From Rhizobium sp. NZLR1 (GTDB lineage Bacteria > Pseudomonadota > Alphaproteobacteria > Rhizobiales > Rhizobiaceae), in assembly GCF_017357385.1 (NCBI RefSeq), contig NZ_CP071635.1:124001-188000 (forward strand): DNA of 64,000 nt, given 5' to 3'. Position numbers and translations under genes: made by a program. Shown piece after piece: positions 8,312 to 15,767 of this stretch. The notes below the pieces were generated by a model. That model saw only the letters and a program-made list of their open reading frames with translations. It did no database searches and was not told where the DNA came from. How positions within the stretch are numbered: the stretch's first letter is position 1; the number at the start of each line of letters is the position of its first letter.

Positions 8312-9418
8312 TTACCCGTCCCGTGCCTGGAGCCATTCAACCATGCTTTTGGTGAGCGTGCCCTGCGACTTGCTCGAAACGAACAGGCCGACATGCCCGC
8401 TCAGAAGCGGAATCTCCATATAGTCGGTGCTGCCGATCTTGCCGCCGAGCGCCTTGGAACAGGCCGGCGGAATGATATGGTCGTTCAGCGCGTAGATGTT
8501 GAGCACGGGCACGTCGATCGCGTGGAGGTCGACGATGCGGCCCGACAGCTCGAACCTGCCCTTGACCAGGCGGTTCCCCTGATAGAGCTCCTTCAGCCAT
8601 TGCCGGCCGGCCGCGCCCGGGTGATCCGGCCGGTCGGCCAGCCATTTCTCCATGCGCAGGCAGTTCATCAGCAGGTCCTTGTCGCCGGCGATGTCGATGA
8701 GGTTGACATTGTACTTGGTCAGCGATTGCATCGGCGTCATGAGCGAGAAGATCAAGCTCATGAATTCGCCGGGGATGACGCCCAACGCATCGACCATGCG
8801 ATCGATATCCTCTGGCGCAAGCGAGCGCGTCCAGATGTTGAGGAGGCCTTGACTGGCCGCCGGGTCGTCGATATCGGCGTGGAAGTCGATCGGCGTGATG
8901 GTCAGGACCAGGTTCTTGACCTTCTCCGGATGGAGCGCCGCATAGCAGGTGGCGAAGAAGCCGCCCTCGCAGATGCCGAGCAGCGTTACCTTGTCATGCC
9001 CCGTCTCGCGGCAGATCCGGTGCACCGCCTCGTGGATATAGTCGTCGACATAGTCGTCCATCGTCAGCCAGCGCTCGGCGCGGCCGGGCTTGCCCCAGTC
9101 GATCAGCCAGACGTCGATGCCCTTGGCGAGCAGGCTACGCACCAGCGAGCGGTCGGGCTGGAGGTCCGCGATAGTGTAGCGGCCGATCAGCCCATAGACG
9201 ATGAGGACCGGCGTCTCGACGATGCGCTTGGCCGTCGGCTCGTAGCGGAACAGTTCCACCTTGTCGCGACGCATGACGAGCGTCTTCGGCGTCGCTCCGA
9301 CATCGACATCCTCGTCGCGGATCCCGGCGAGCACGTCCGCCCCCTTGTGAAACTTGCCGACATTCTCGGCGAAATCCTTCAGGAAGCTGTTGAAGGCGGT
9401 TTCGCGGGGTTCGGTCAT
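8312..9418 (-). CDS. phaC: class III polyhydroxyalkanoate synthase, catalytic subunit
   Basis: 368 residues, the normal size for class III PhaC. The lipase-like box is 'GICEGG' with the catalytic cysteine; the catalytic Asp is in 'ALNDHIIPP' and the His in 'LLSGHVGLFV'. It polymerises hydroxyacyl-CoA into storage polyester in the cytoplasm and needs PhaE. Its ATG overlaps the phaE stop (ATGA), so the two are coupled. The genes upstream (alcohol dehydrogenase, ThDP enzyme) and the CoA-transferase stub downstream suggest a purpose-built monomer supply. Expression would start from nifH-leader copy B, which points to use in bacteroids. I recall a symbiotic-plasmid class III phaC in pea rhizobia, which fits. 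Confidence 0.92.
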   Translation of the reverse strand: MTEPRETAFNSFLKDFAENVGKFHKGADVLAGIRDEDVDVGATPKTLVMRRDKVELFRYEPTAKRIVETPVLIVYGLIGRYTIADLQPDRSLVRSLLAKGIDVWLIDWGKPGRAERWLTMDDYVDDYIHEAVHRICRETGHDKVTLLGICEGGFFATCYAALHPEKVKNLVLTITPIDFHADIDDPAASQGLLNIWTRSLAPEDIDRMVDALGVIPGEFMSLIFSLMTPMQSLTKYNVNLIDIAGDKDLLMNCLRMEKWLADRPDHPGAAGRQWLKELYQGNRLVKGRFELSGRIVDLHAIDVPVLNIYALNDHIIPPACSKALGGKIGSTDYMEIPLLSGHVGLFVSSKSQGTLTKSMVEWLQARDG

Positions 9419-10118
9419 GACTCATCCCTTCCTGGTTGTGTGGCGAGGCCGCGTGCATCTTCGGCCTCATCGCGCTGTGCCCTGCGGCTGGCGCGCACCT
9501 CCCGCCTGAGTTCCGTGAACTGCCGCGTCAGCTCGTCGAAGTCGTGCTGGCTCGGAACGCCTAACAGCTTCGCGACGCTGTCGGTCATTTGCTGTTGGCG
9601 GGTGCGCAGCTCCAGCCCGGCGAGCAGCAATTCGCGCTGCGCGGCGAGGAAATCCTTAGAGCGCAGGTTGCTGATCAGTTCCTTGTTCGCAATGTCCCTC
9701 CACTTGTCGAAGGCCTTGCGCCAGCCGAAATCCTTGGCGTCTCCTTCCTTCGTGTCGGCGAGCGTCGCGCTGTAGCGTTCATAGGCCTTGCTCCACGGCA
9801 CGGATGCGATGGCGTGATAGGCCGCCATGCATTGGCTCACGTCCATCCAGGCCGCCATCAGCGCGTAGACCTGCCGGTCGAGGTTCCACATGTCGGCAAG
9901 GCGCGGGGCTTCCGCCATGCGTTTGATGGTTTTTGAGATCTCGCCGCACTGCGCGACGGCAAACAGGCTGCTGTCGGCCGCGCGCGTGGTGAGGAAGGGC
10001 ATCATCGAGTTGAACCACATTTTTCCAATTTCCCCTGCTCCATGCTGCTGCGCCACATTTCCGACATGCGCAGCAGCATCTGCGAGAATTCCGGTTGGTC
10101 GTCCGAGCTCGGGGTCAT
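9415..10118 (-). CDS. phaE: class III PHA synthase subunit PhaE, frame broken near 10022
   Basis: The C-terminal 200 residues are PhaE-like (helical, 'LADMWNLDRQVYALMAAWMD', 'ERYSATLAD', 'WRDIANKELISNLRSKDFL', a heptad-rich tail). The natural start is the ATG at 10118, giving 'MTPSSDDQPEFSQMLLRMSE', but that frame leaves the PhaE frame in a run of five A's near 10020-10025; six A's would join them as '...EQGKLEKMWFN'. As written, the downstream part could start only at a weaker internal codon (10056). Either a real slip mutation, a transcriptional-slippage site or a sequencing error. PhaE lacks catalytic residues and is needed for PhaC activity. Confidence 0.8.
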
Positions 10119-10128
10119 GGCCGGCTCA

Positions 10129-11310
10129 CTAGTCTGCGGCCGGGCCGCGGCCCGCAAGCGCGCTGGCATAGATCGCCCGGGCCTGATCACAGTCGAGCTC
10201 GCGCGGATTATTGACCAGTAGGCGATCCTTCTGTTTCATCGCATCCTCCGCCAGCTTGGAAAGATCGCCTTCGCCGATTCCAACCGCCGAAAGCGAGCCG
10301 GGCACCCCGCAGTCTCGGCAGATCGCCTCGATCTCGGCGATGAAGGCCACAGCGTCCGCCGCATCGGACTGGCGGCGATAGCCGGGCTGGATAACGTCGG
10401 AGAGCTCGGCATAGAGCGCTTCGGCCGCCGGCCGGTTGAATTCCAACACGTAAGGCAGGACCAGCGCAACGGAGAGGCCGTGCGCCTCATGGAAGATCTC
10501 GCCGATCGGATAGGCGAGCGCATGCACCGCTGCAACCGGCGAATGGGCAAACGCCATGCCGGCCAGCATGGAGCCGAGCAGCATTTCCGAGCGCGCTTCG
10601 AGGTCAGAGCCGTCCGCGCACACTTTCCTCAGATTGGCCGACAGCAGCGCCAGCGCCTTCAGCGCGAGCCAGTCGGAGATCGGGTTCTTCTTGATCTTGC
10701 CGGTATAGGCCTCGATCGCATGCGCCATGGCGTCGATGCCCGTCTGGGCGGTGAGGTGCGGCGGCAGGCCGAGCGTCAGTTCGGGATCGAGGATCGCACA
10801 GTCCGGGAGGAGGCGCGGCGAGATCACCGCCTTCTTCTCGTTGTTTGGCGTTTTAACGATGGAGACCGGCGTCACTTCCGATCCGGTGCCGGCCGTGGTC
10901 GGCACCAGCAGCAGCGGCAGTCGGTCGCCGGTGGCACGGTCGACACCATAGATAGCATCAAGCTTGTCCGGGGTTTTGGCGAGATAGGCGACGAGCTTTG
11001 CCGTATCCAGCGCGCTGCCGCCGCCGATTGCCACGACAGTGTCGACGCCGCGCTCGCGGCAGATTTCTGCCGCCGCTTCGATGACATGCGACGGCGCGTC
11101 GACGACCACGCCGTCGAACACGGTGAGCGCGATGCCGGCTTCGGCAATCGCCGCTTCCGCATTGCGCGTCAGCCCGGCCGCCCACACCTTCTCGTCGGTG
11201 ACGAGCAGCACATGGGCGGCCTTGTAGCCCTTGAGGAGCTCGCCGATCTTGCTGGACGCGCCTGCGCCGAAACGGATGTTGGTCGGGGTTTGGAAAGTAA
11301 AGGCTTTCAT
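10129..11310 (-). CDS. iron-type (group III) alcohol dehydrogenase
   Basis: 393 residues; ATG at 11310 with GAGGA 8 bases upstream. Rossmann-like motif 'VVAIGGGSALDTAKLVAY', 'PTTAGTGSEVTP', and the metal-binding Asp/His set in 'DAMAHAIEAY' and 'HALAYPIGEIFHEAHG' are all present, so the enzyme should be active. This family oxidises or reduces small alcohols and aldehydes with NAD(P). It includes 4-hydroxybutyrate dehydrogenases, which turn succinic semialdehyde into 4-hydroxybutyrate. Between a 2-oxoacid-type ThDP enzyme and PhaEC, making a hydroxy-acid monomer is an attractive but unproven job. Confidence 0.9.
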   Translation of the reverse strand: MKAFTFQTPTNIRFGAGASSKIGELLKGYKAAHVLLVTDEKVWAAGLTRNAEAAIAEAGIALTVFDGVVVDAPSHVIEAAAEICRERGVDTVVAIGGGSALDTAKLVAYLAKTPDKLDAIYGVDRATGDRLPLLLVPTTAGTGSEVTPVSIVKTPNNEKKAVISPRLLPDCAILDPELTLGLPPHLTAQTGIDAMAHAIEAYTGKIKKNPISDWLALKALALLSANLRKVCADGSDLEARSEMLLGSMLAGMAFAHSPVAAVHALAYPIGEIFHEAHGLSVALVLPYVLEFNRPAAEALYAELSDVIQPGYRRQSDAADAVAFIAEIEAICRDCGVPGSLSAVGIGEGDLSKLAEDAMKQKDRLLVNNPRELDCDQARAIYASALAGRGPAAD

Positions 11311-11365
11311 GCTTTTGGTCCTCACTTGGGTCTCTCGGGCGGCAGGGCGGCCTGTCCGAGGCGGT

Positions 11366-12592
11366 TTATCCTAGGTCGCTCAGGCGCTTCGTTGGTTTCG
11401 CTTTGCGCGAGCGCGGCTTATCGGTGAGCCCTCGCTTGTAATCCGAATGAACGATCGCCACTTCGACAACATGGACGCCGCCGCCTTCGAAAGCGGCTTC
11501 CAGCGCCGGCACCAGATCGTCCGGCGTTTCGACGCGCGTGCCCTTGGCGTGATAGGATTCGGCCAATTTCACGAAATCCGGATTGTCGAATTTGGTGCCG
11601 AAATTCTTGTAACCCTTGGAGGCCTGCTTACAGCTGATCATGCCGTAGTCCTTGTTATTCAGGATGACGATGACCAGGTTGAGCTTGAGGCGGACGGCCG
11701 TCTCCAGTTCCTGGCTGGTCATCTGGAAGCCGCCGTCGCCGCAGAGCGCCATGACGCGGTGCAAGGGATAGAGCATTGCGGCAACTATCCCCGACGGCAG
11801 TCCTGCTCCCATTGTTGCAAGAGCATTGTCGAGCAGCAGCGTATTGGGGGCATTGGTCTGGTAGTTGCGAGCGACCGAGATCTTGTACTGACCGTTGTCC
11901 AGCACCAGGATGCTGTCATGCGGCGTCATCACCTCGCTTATATCGTTGACCAAACGCTGTAGCGCGAAGCTGTCCTCCGTCGCCCGCGCGGCGGTGCGCT
12001 CGAGAATGGGCTCGCGTAGGTAAAGAAGCGCCTGCGCGTTTGGCAGCTTGCCCTCGAGGCGATCGCCCAGCGCCTTCAGCGAATGGCCGATCTCACCGAT
12101 AAGCTGGTATTGCGGGGAGTAGGCCGGCTCGAATGGTGCCCCCTGTTCTGCGATGTGAATGACCTCCTGGCCGCCCTTGCGCATGATGAACGGTGGCTTT
12201 TCGGTCGTGTCGTGGCCGATCGGGAGGATCAGGTCGGCCTTGTCGATGACCTCATGCACATCCTCGCCTTCGGATAGCGCCGGCGTGCCCATATAGAGGT
12301 GGGAGCTCTCGGACACGGTGCCCTTGCCCATTTGAGTGGTAAGGAACGGAATGCCGGTGCGGATCACAAACTGCGTCATATCCGCTGCCAAGCCGAGATT
12401 AGAGGCGGCGGCACGCGAGGCGGCTGCCCCGAATATCAGAAGCGGACTTTTGGCTTCGGTGATGCGGGCGGCGATTTGATTGAGGGTCGCATCGCTTGCT
12501 ATCGGCCGTTCGAACTGGTGCAGGAGGTCGGACCCCTTGACCATGCGCTTTTCGCCCTCAGGGCTGCGAGTGTTCTTTCGTTGCCTTGTCAT
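11366..12592 (-). CDS. ThDP-dependent enzyme, middle and C-terminal domains
   Basis: 408 residues. After a short basic start ('MTRQRKNTRSP...MVKGSDLL') comes the middle domain of acetolactate-synthase-like enzymes ('RITEAKSPLLIFGAAASRA') and then the ThDP-binding domain, with 'CGDGGFQMTSQE' and the paired Asn 'ILNNKDYGM' at the usual distance. The N-terminal Pyr domain is in the separate gene at 12726-13280. The start has AAAGGA 7 bases upstream, so it looks translatable. Its first residues copy the pattern of the N-terminal gene (basic run then VKGSDL), as if it borrowed that start by recombination. Substrate unknown; decarboxylation of a 2-oxoacid is the family's usual chemistry. Confidence 0.85.
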   Translation of the reverse strand: MTRQRKNTRSPEGEKRMVKGSDLLHQFERPIASDATLNQIAARITEAKSPLLIFGAAASRAAASNLGLAADMTQFVIRTGIPFLTTQMGKGTVSESSHLYMGTPALSEGEDVHEVIDKADLILPIGHDTTEKPPFIMRKGGQEVIHIAEQGAPFEPAYSPQYQLIGEIGHSLKALGDRLEGKLPNAQALLYLREPILERTAARATEDSFALQRLVNDISEVMTPHDSILVLDNGQYKISVARNYQTNAPNTLLLDNALATMGAGLPSGIVAAMLYPLHRVMALCGDGGFQMTSQELETAVRLKLNLVIVILNNKDYGMISCKQASKGYKNFGTKFDNPDFVKLAESYHAKGTRVETPDDLVPALEAAFEGGGVHVVEVAIVHSDYKRGLTDKPRSRKAKPTKRLSDLG

Positions 12593-12659
12593 GTCAATTC
12601 CTTTCGATTGCTGACTGTGCGAATCGTAAACTGCGCGAATCCGGTGTAGATCGGGGACG

Positions 12660-12714
12660 CGAGGCGACTGCCCCGAACATCAGAAGCGGACGTTTGGCTG
12701 CGGTGATGGGGCGT
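12660..12714. repeat. 55-base direct repeat of 12415-12469
   Basis: The gap between the two halves of the ThDP enzyme contains a near copy of part of the downstream half ('CTGCCCCGAAYATCAGAAGCGG'-like core, same orientation). This shows the split arose by a duplication or unequal recombination, not by a simple point mutation. Confidence 0.65.
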
Positions 12715-12725
12715 CGGCGCAATCA

Positions 12726-13280
12726 TCAGAGCTCCTCCTCCTCGCATTTTTCGGCCGCAATATCTTCCGGAAGCTCAAGATACACTGGCCCCTGCTTTCC
12801 CTCCTGGGTGACGCGGAAGGACTCCCTGACCATCGACGGGATCAACTGCGCCGATGCGATTTGTATTGCGAGCTTGGTCACGGGCTTCATCACCGCGACG
12901 GCGTCGACCCTCTGAAAACCTGCCTGGGGGCGGCTCTTGATCGCTTTCTGGCCGCCAACCATCAGAAGCGGCATCCCGCCGAGAAAGGCATAGCCAGCCC
13001 CGTTGGGGAAGTTGAGCACGCCCGGACCGCAAGTGGCGAGGCAGACGCCGGTCTTGCCAGTCAGGCGGCCATAGTTCGCAGCCATGAGGGCCGCGGCCCA
13101 CTCGGTGTGGGTCGGCACGAACTTTATCTTCGTCTTCGACTTGCGAATGGATTCCATGATGTCGAGGACTTCCTCGCCGGGGATGCCGAAGATGCATTTG
13201 ACCCCCTGCTCCTCAAGCCCCCGCACAAAGAGGTCAGACCCCTTGACCTTGCGCTTCCGACGTTTAACAGACTGCGTCAC
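12726..13280 (-). CDS. ThDP-dependent enzyme, N-terminal (Pyr) domain as a separate protein
   Basis: 184 residues, GTG start at 13280 behind a strong CAGGAGG. After a basic tail the Pyr domain of the acetolactate synthase superfamily follows: 'GVKCIFGIPGEEVLDIMES', 'THTEWAAALMAANYGRLTGK' with the glutamate that activates ThDP, 'VCLATCGPGVLNFPNG', 'QAGFQRVDAVAVMKPVTK' and 'GPVYLELPEDIAAE'. It stops just where the middle domain would begin. Split Pyr/PP ThDP enzymes exist (for example sulfopyruvate decarboxylase), so the pair may still work. It is the first gene behind nifH-leader copy B. Confidence 0.85.
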   Translation of the reverse strand: MTQSVKRRKRKVKGSDLFVRGLEEQGVKCIFGIPGEEVLDIMESIRKSKTKIKFVPTHTEWAAALMAANYGRLTGKTGVCLATCGPGVLNFPNGAGYAFLGGMPLLMVGGQKAIKSRPQAGFQRVDAVAVMKPVTKLAIQIASAQLIPSMVRESFRVTQEGKQGPVYLELPEDIAAEKCEEEEL

Positions 13281-13360
13281 AACAAACCTCCTGACGGTCT
13301 ACTATTATATAACGGAAATAATCCGTCATAATGCATTTCTAACGTCATTAGGCAGGAGCG

Positions 13361-13510
13361 TCAACAGCCATTAAGCTGCCGCGCCAACAAAATTACCGGC
13401 TCTATCGGAGCAAGGCCTTTCGTGACGGCTTCGGCGGCGGAGACAATTTTGGTAGTGGACTTGCCAATTCCGCCCTTTCCATAGAATGCGATCTGACGCA
13501 GAGCTGCCAT
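13361..13510 (-). pseudogene. nifH: nifH 5' fragment fused to CoA-transferase codons, copy B
   Basis: ATG at 13510 followed by 'MAALRQIAFYGKGGIGKSTT', exact NifH residues 1-20, then 'KIVSAAEAV', which matches residues 3-11 region of the CoA-transferase stub ('KFVSAAEAV'), then unrelated sequence and a stop. It encodes at most a 49-residue leader product. Confidence 0.85.
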
Positions 13511-13595
13511 GCTTGGTGTTCCTTCATGAGTTCGAAGCAATGCGGTTATCCCGCACCGCGGATGCGGCGGCCGTTCCGCTGCCTCGCAATAGCTC

Positions 13596-13611
13596 TCAAG
13601 ATTCGTGCCAA
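13596..13611 (-). promoter_or_regulatory. sigma54-like promoter, copy B
   Basis: TGGCACGAATCTTGA on the minus strand, identical to copies A and C, with GA instead of GC in the -12 element. It lies about 330 bases upstream of the ThDP enzyme start and would drive the ThDP-ADH-phaEC operon. Confidence 0.5.
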
Positions 13612-13733
13612 GCCGGCCGATTTTGCTGACGAACAACTATTCGCTGCTATTTCAACGATGTGGGCGGAAGATACGCGATTGGGCGAAAACGATTGCGCGT
13701 CGCGCAAGCTGACAAAGGTGACGACGATGTCGT

Positions 13734-14504
13734 AGGTTGGCGTGGAGAATTTCGGTTAATCGGGTCATCTGGAACTGCATTTGTCGACTTACGACCCGCG
13801 CAGGAAAAAATTAAGCGGAGATCGCATTGTCCCGAATTTTGATAGAGGGAGAGGCTGATCGCCGATGTCTGTCGCAAAGTAGAAGCTTCTAACGCGACCT
13901 TCTAAATTAGCACAAAATATACTGGTCTGATGCCCTCGCAAGGTGAAGCGTCAACGCCATTTTGGAAGGGCGAACGTCAAGCTGAAGCGAACTGTCGCAG
14001 AGCTATCGTTGAACAAGACCGTGCTGCAGGGGTGTCACCTTCGTTCATGCAAGCGTCATGATTATTCAGGTCGCAGGCGCACGGCGAGAGCCTCGCTGAG
14101 GTCACCCACACCAACGGGATCGTCCGCCTCCCTGCGCAAGGCCTTGGCATCATCAAGCAGGGAATCGCTGTGTTCGGACTTTTCCTGCATGCCGGACAAT
14201 CGTCCTTCGGAGATCCTGCTTTCGCCTGACGTTCTTCGCTCAATTGCAACGCTCTGGCATAGTGATGGACGAAACGGTCGATCAACATGCCGTAAATCCT
14301 GTGAAAAAAGGCTTCGTGCCCGAACTCTTTATTCCGAACGGAGCGTGCGGACCTGTCATCATGACCAGCTGCAACAGCACTCCAGGCGCGCAGGGCCGAA
14401 TACATTTATGAAACGGCAAGCGTCATTTGCTCGACGTCGTGGTCCCTTGAGTGGGGAGAGGCCGCTCAAACATTTTTGGCCGATGGCGGAGCAGGCGCGC
14501 GCGC
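13734..14504. other. debris between inverted nifH-leader copies
   Basis: Contains a short piece like IS3-family OrfA on the + strand near 13960-14025 ('NVKLKRTVAELSLNKTVLQ', cf. the LxRLVAELSLDKxxLQ motif), and a minus-strand stretch near 14100-14300 with protein-like but broken frames. No intact gene. Confidence 0.5.
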
Positions 14505-14831
14505 CAGACGGCAACATTATGCAGGGTACCAGATGCGGGACGAGGTTACCTCGTCCTGGTGAATGGGATCGCTCGCCGCGGCGCTTGATCGTCGTCGATG
14601 ATCCCACCGGAGACAGCGCTATTGGGTAAGTGGGATCGTATCCCAGGGAGTGGTTTAGCGCGATAACGCTGGCCTGCCAGTGTTTCCGGTAGGGTCGGTT
14701 GTTGATGACAATCATCGTCGTCACCTTTGTCAGCTTGCGCGACGCGCAATCGTTTTCGCCCAATCGCGTATCTTCCGCCCACATCGTTGAAATAGCAGCG
14801 AATAGTTGTTCGTCAGCTCAATCGGCCGGCT

Positions 14832-14846
14832 TGGCACGAATCTTGA
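14832..14846 (+). promoter_or_regulatory. sigma54-like promoter, copy C
   Basis: TGGCACGAATCTTGA, the same sequence as in copies A and B, with the non-consensus -12 element. It would drive the Nif11-peptide region. Confidence 0.5.
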
Positions 14847-14931
14847 GAGCTATTGCGAGGCAGCGGAACGGCCGCCGCATCCGCGGTGCGGGATAACCGC
14901 ATTGCTTCGAACTCATGAAGGAACGCCAAGC

Positions 14932-15066
14932 ATGGCAGCTCTGCGTCAGATCGCATTCTATGGAAAGGGCGGAATTGGCAAGTCCACTACCAAAATTGTC
15001 TCCGCCGCCGTCGCGAAAGGCCTTGCTCCGATGGAGCCGGTAATTTTGTTTGGCGCGGCAGCTTAA
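14932..15066 (+). pseudogene. nifH: nifH 5' fragment, copy C
   Basis: ATG followed by the first 20 NifH residues with an intact P-loop (GKGGIGKST), then the same grafted tail as copy B ('KIVSAAVAKGLAP') and a stop. Not a functional iron protein. Confidence 0.85.
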
Positions 15067-15158
15067 TGGCCGTTGACGTTCCTGCCGAAAAGATCATAAT
15101 TCGGACAAATGACGGATTAGTACCGTCATATCTTAATTAGACCGTCAGGAGGTTTGTT

Positions 15159-15386
15159 ATGCCGCAATCTGATAAACGTCGGACGTGCTCGCCGGCATCC
15201 GTGATGAGGATGTCGATGTTGGAGAGACGCCGAAGACGTATCATGCTTCACGCACGGCCAAGGCTTTCTGAGCTCGAGGCGATCTGGAGATTAAAGATGT
15301 CCAAAACTGAACTTAAGCCTTTTGTTGGCGATCTGGGGAAAGACGTCAGCCTGCTGGAATACGTGAAGGAGATTAAAGATGTCTGA
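15159..15386 (+). pseudogene. fusion frame: ThDP start, phaC piece, truncated Nif11 leader
   Basis: Starts behind the same CAGGAGG site as the ThDP gene with 'MPQSDKRR' (compare MTQSVKRR at 13280). The DNA at 15181-15240 then matches phaC codons around 28-45, read in another frame; in the phaC frame it reads 'VLAGIRDEDVDVGETPKT', while PhaC has GATPKT. So a deletion joined the ThDP start to phaC and removed everything between. The frame runs on into a 29-residue Nif11-like start ('MSKTELKPFVGDLGKDVSLL', ATG 15298) and stops at 15386, overlapping the next gene's ATG by 8 bases. Confidence 0.75.
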
Positions 15387-15459
15387 TACTGAACTAGAGC
15401 GTTTCGTTGGCGATCTGGGGAAAGACGCCACCCTGCTGGAATACGTGAAAACGAATGCT
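15298..15459 (+). repeat. 81-base tandem duplication of the Nif11 leader start
   Basis: Unit 15298-15378 and unit 15379-15459, each preceded by GGAGATTAAAG and beginning MSxTEL..FVGDLGKD..LLEYVK. The first copy is cut off by a stop; the second continues into the full precursor. Confidence 0.85.
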
Positions 15460-15699
15460 ACCGGTCTCGCATCACTGGTAGCGAGCGGAAAGACGCACGG
15501 CTACGATTTCACGATCGATGAGGCCAAAAGTTACATAAAGGCCAGAAATCCAAGTGGCATGACCGACAAACAGACCGATCCGGCTGTCGGCAAGCGCCAT
15601 TCGGACGTTGTGACCTCTATCAAAGCAGTCCAGACCATCGTGGCCGCGACCACCGCCGTTGAGGCAGCGCAAGTCGTGGTCGCTGCGGTCCTCGTCTAA
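15379..15699 (+). CDS. Nif11-type RiPP precursor peptide
   Basis: 106 residues with GGAG 7 bases upstream. Residues 1-55 match the Nif11 leader pattern: 'MSDTELERFVGDLGKDATLL', a short helix, 'ASLVASGKTHGYDFTIDEAK' with the G-Y/F-x-F/I-T-x-x-E signature, then 'SYIKARNPSG'. The C-terminal 30 residues ('SIKAVQTIVAATTAVEAAQV' onward) are Val/Ala-rich and end VVAAVLV; there is no Cys and no Gly-Gly cleavage site. Nif11 leaders guide modifying enzymes to ribosomal peptides. A radical-SAM gene follows after a hairpin, the standard arrangement. It lies behind nifH-leader copy C, suggesting nodule expression. With the maturase truncated, modification would need an enzyme from elsewhere. Confidence 0.8.
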   Translation: MSDTELERFVGDLGKDATLLEYVKTNATGLASLVASGKTHGYDFTIDEAKSYIKARNPSGMTDKQTDPAVGKRHSDVVTSIKAVQTIVAATTAVEAAQVVVAAVLV

Positions 15700-15704
15700 T
15701 CAAA

Positions 15705-15737
15705 CGGTCCCGGGGGTACTCATTCACCCCCGGACCG
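15705..15737 (+). terminator. hairpin between Nif11 precursor and maturase
   Basis: Arms CGGTCCCGGGGGT (15705-15717) and ACCCCCGGACCG (15726-15737), one base bulged, loop of 8. No U-run follows, so it may act as a partial terminator or as an RNA stabiliser that keeps precursor mRNA above maturase mRNA. Confidence 0.65.
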
Positions 15738-15767
15738 ATGAGACAGTGGAAAATGGGAGGTAACCTC

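Larger units (their letters stand above)
13268..13733 (-). repeat. nifH-leader repeat, copy B
   Basis: Inverted relative to copy C (14705-15172) and highly similar over about 460 bases, from the upstream region through a nifH start fragment to the ribosome site and first codons of the next gene. After nifH codon 20, B and C share a graft that matches the beginning of the CoA-transferase stub at 8301 ('TGTCTCCGCCGCCGAAGCCGT'). The two copies bracket a block of debris at 13734-14704. Confidence 0.9.
14505..15172 (+). repeat. nifH-leader repeat, copy C
   Basis: Same unit as copies A and B. The upstream 200 bases align with copy A from 5781; the part from 14705 aligns with copy B including its downstream graft, the CAGGAGG ribosome site and the first codons of the ThDP gene. 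This shows that copy C once headed its own copy of the ThDP-ADH-pha operon. Confidence 0.9.

Noticed and set aside
7958..9775. A long plus-strand frame over the pha region
   Set aside because: It is the antisense shadow of phaC and phaE, whose catalytic motifs are on the minus strand.
10480..11427. Plus-strand frame over the alcohol dehydrogenase
   Set aside because: Antisense shadow; the minus strand has metal-binding and nucleotide motifs.
14700..14847. A consensus NifA site in copies B and C
   Set aside because: TGT is present but ACA is off register (ACG at N11), so it does not meet TGT-N10-ACA.
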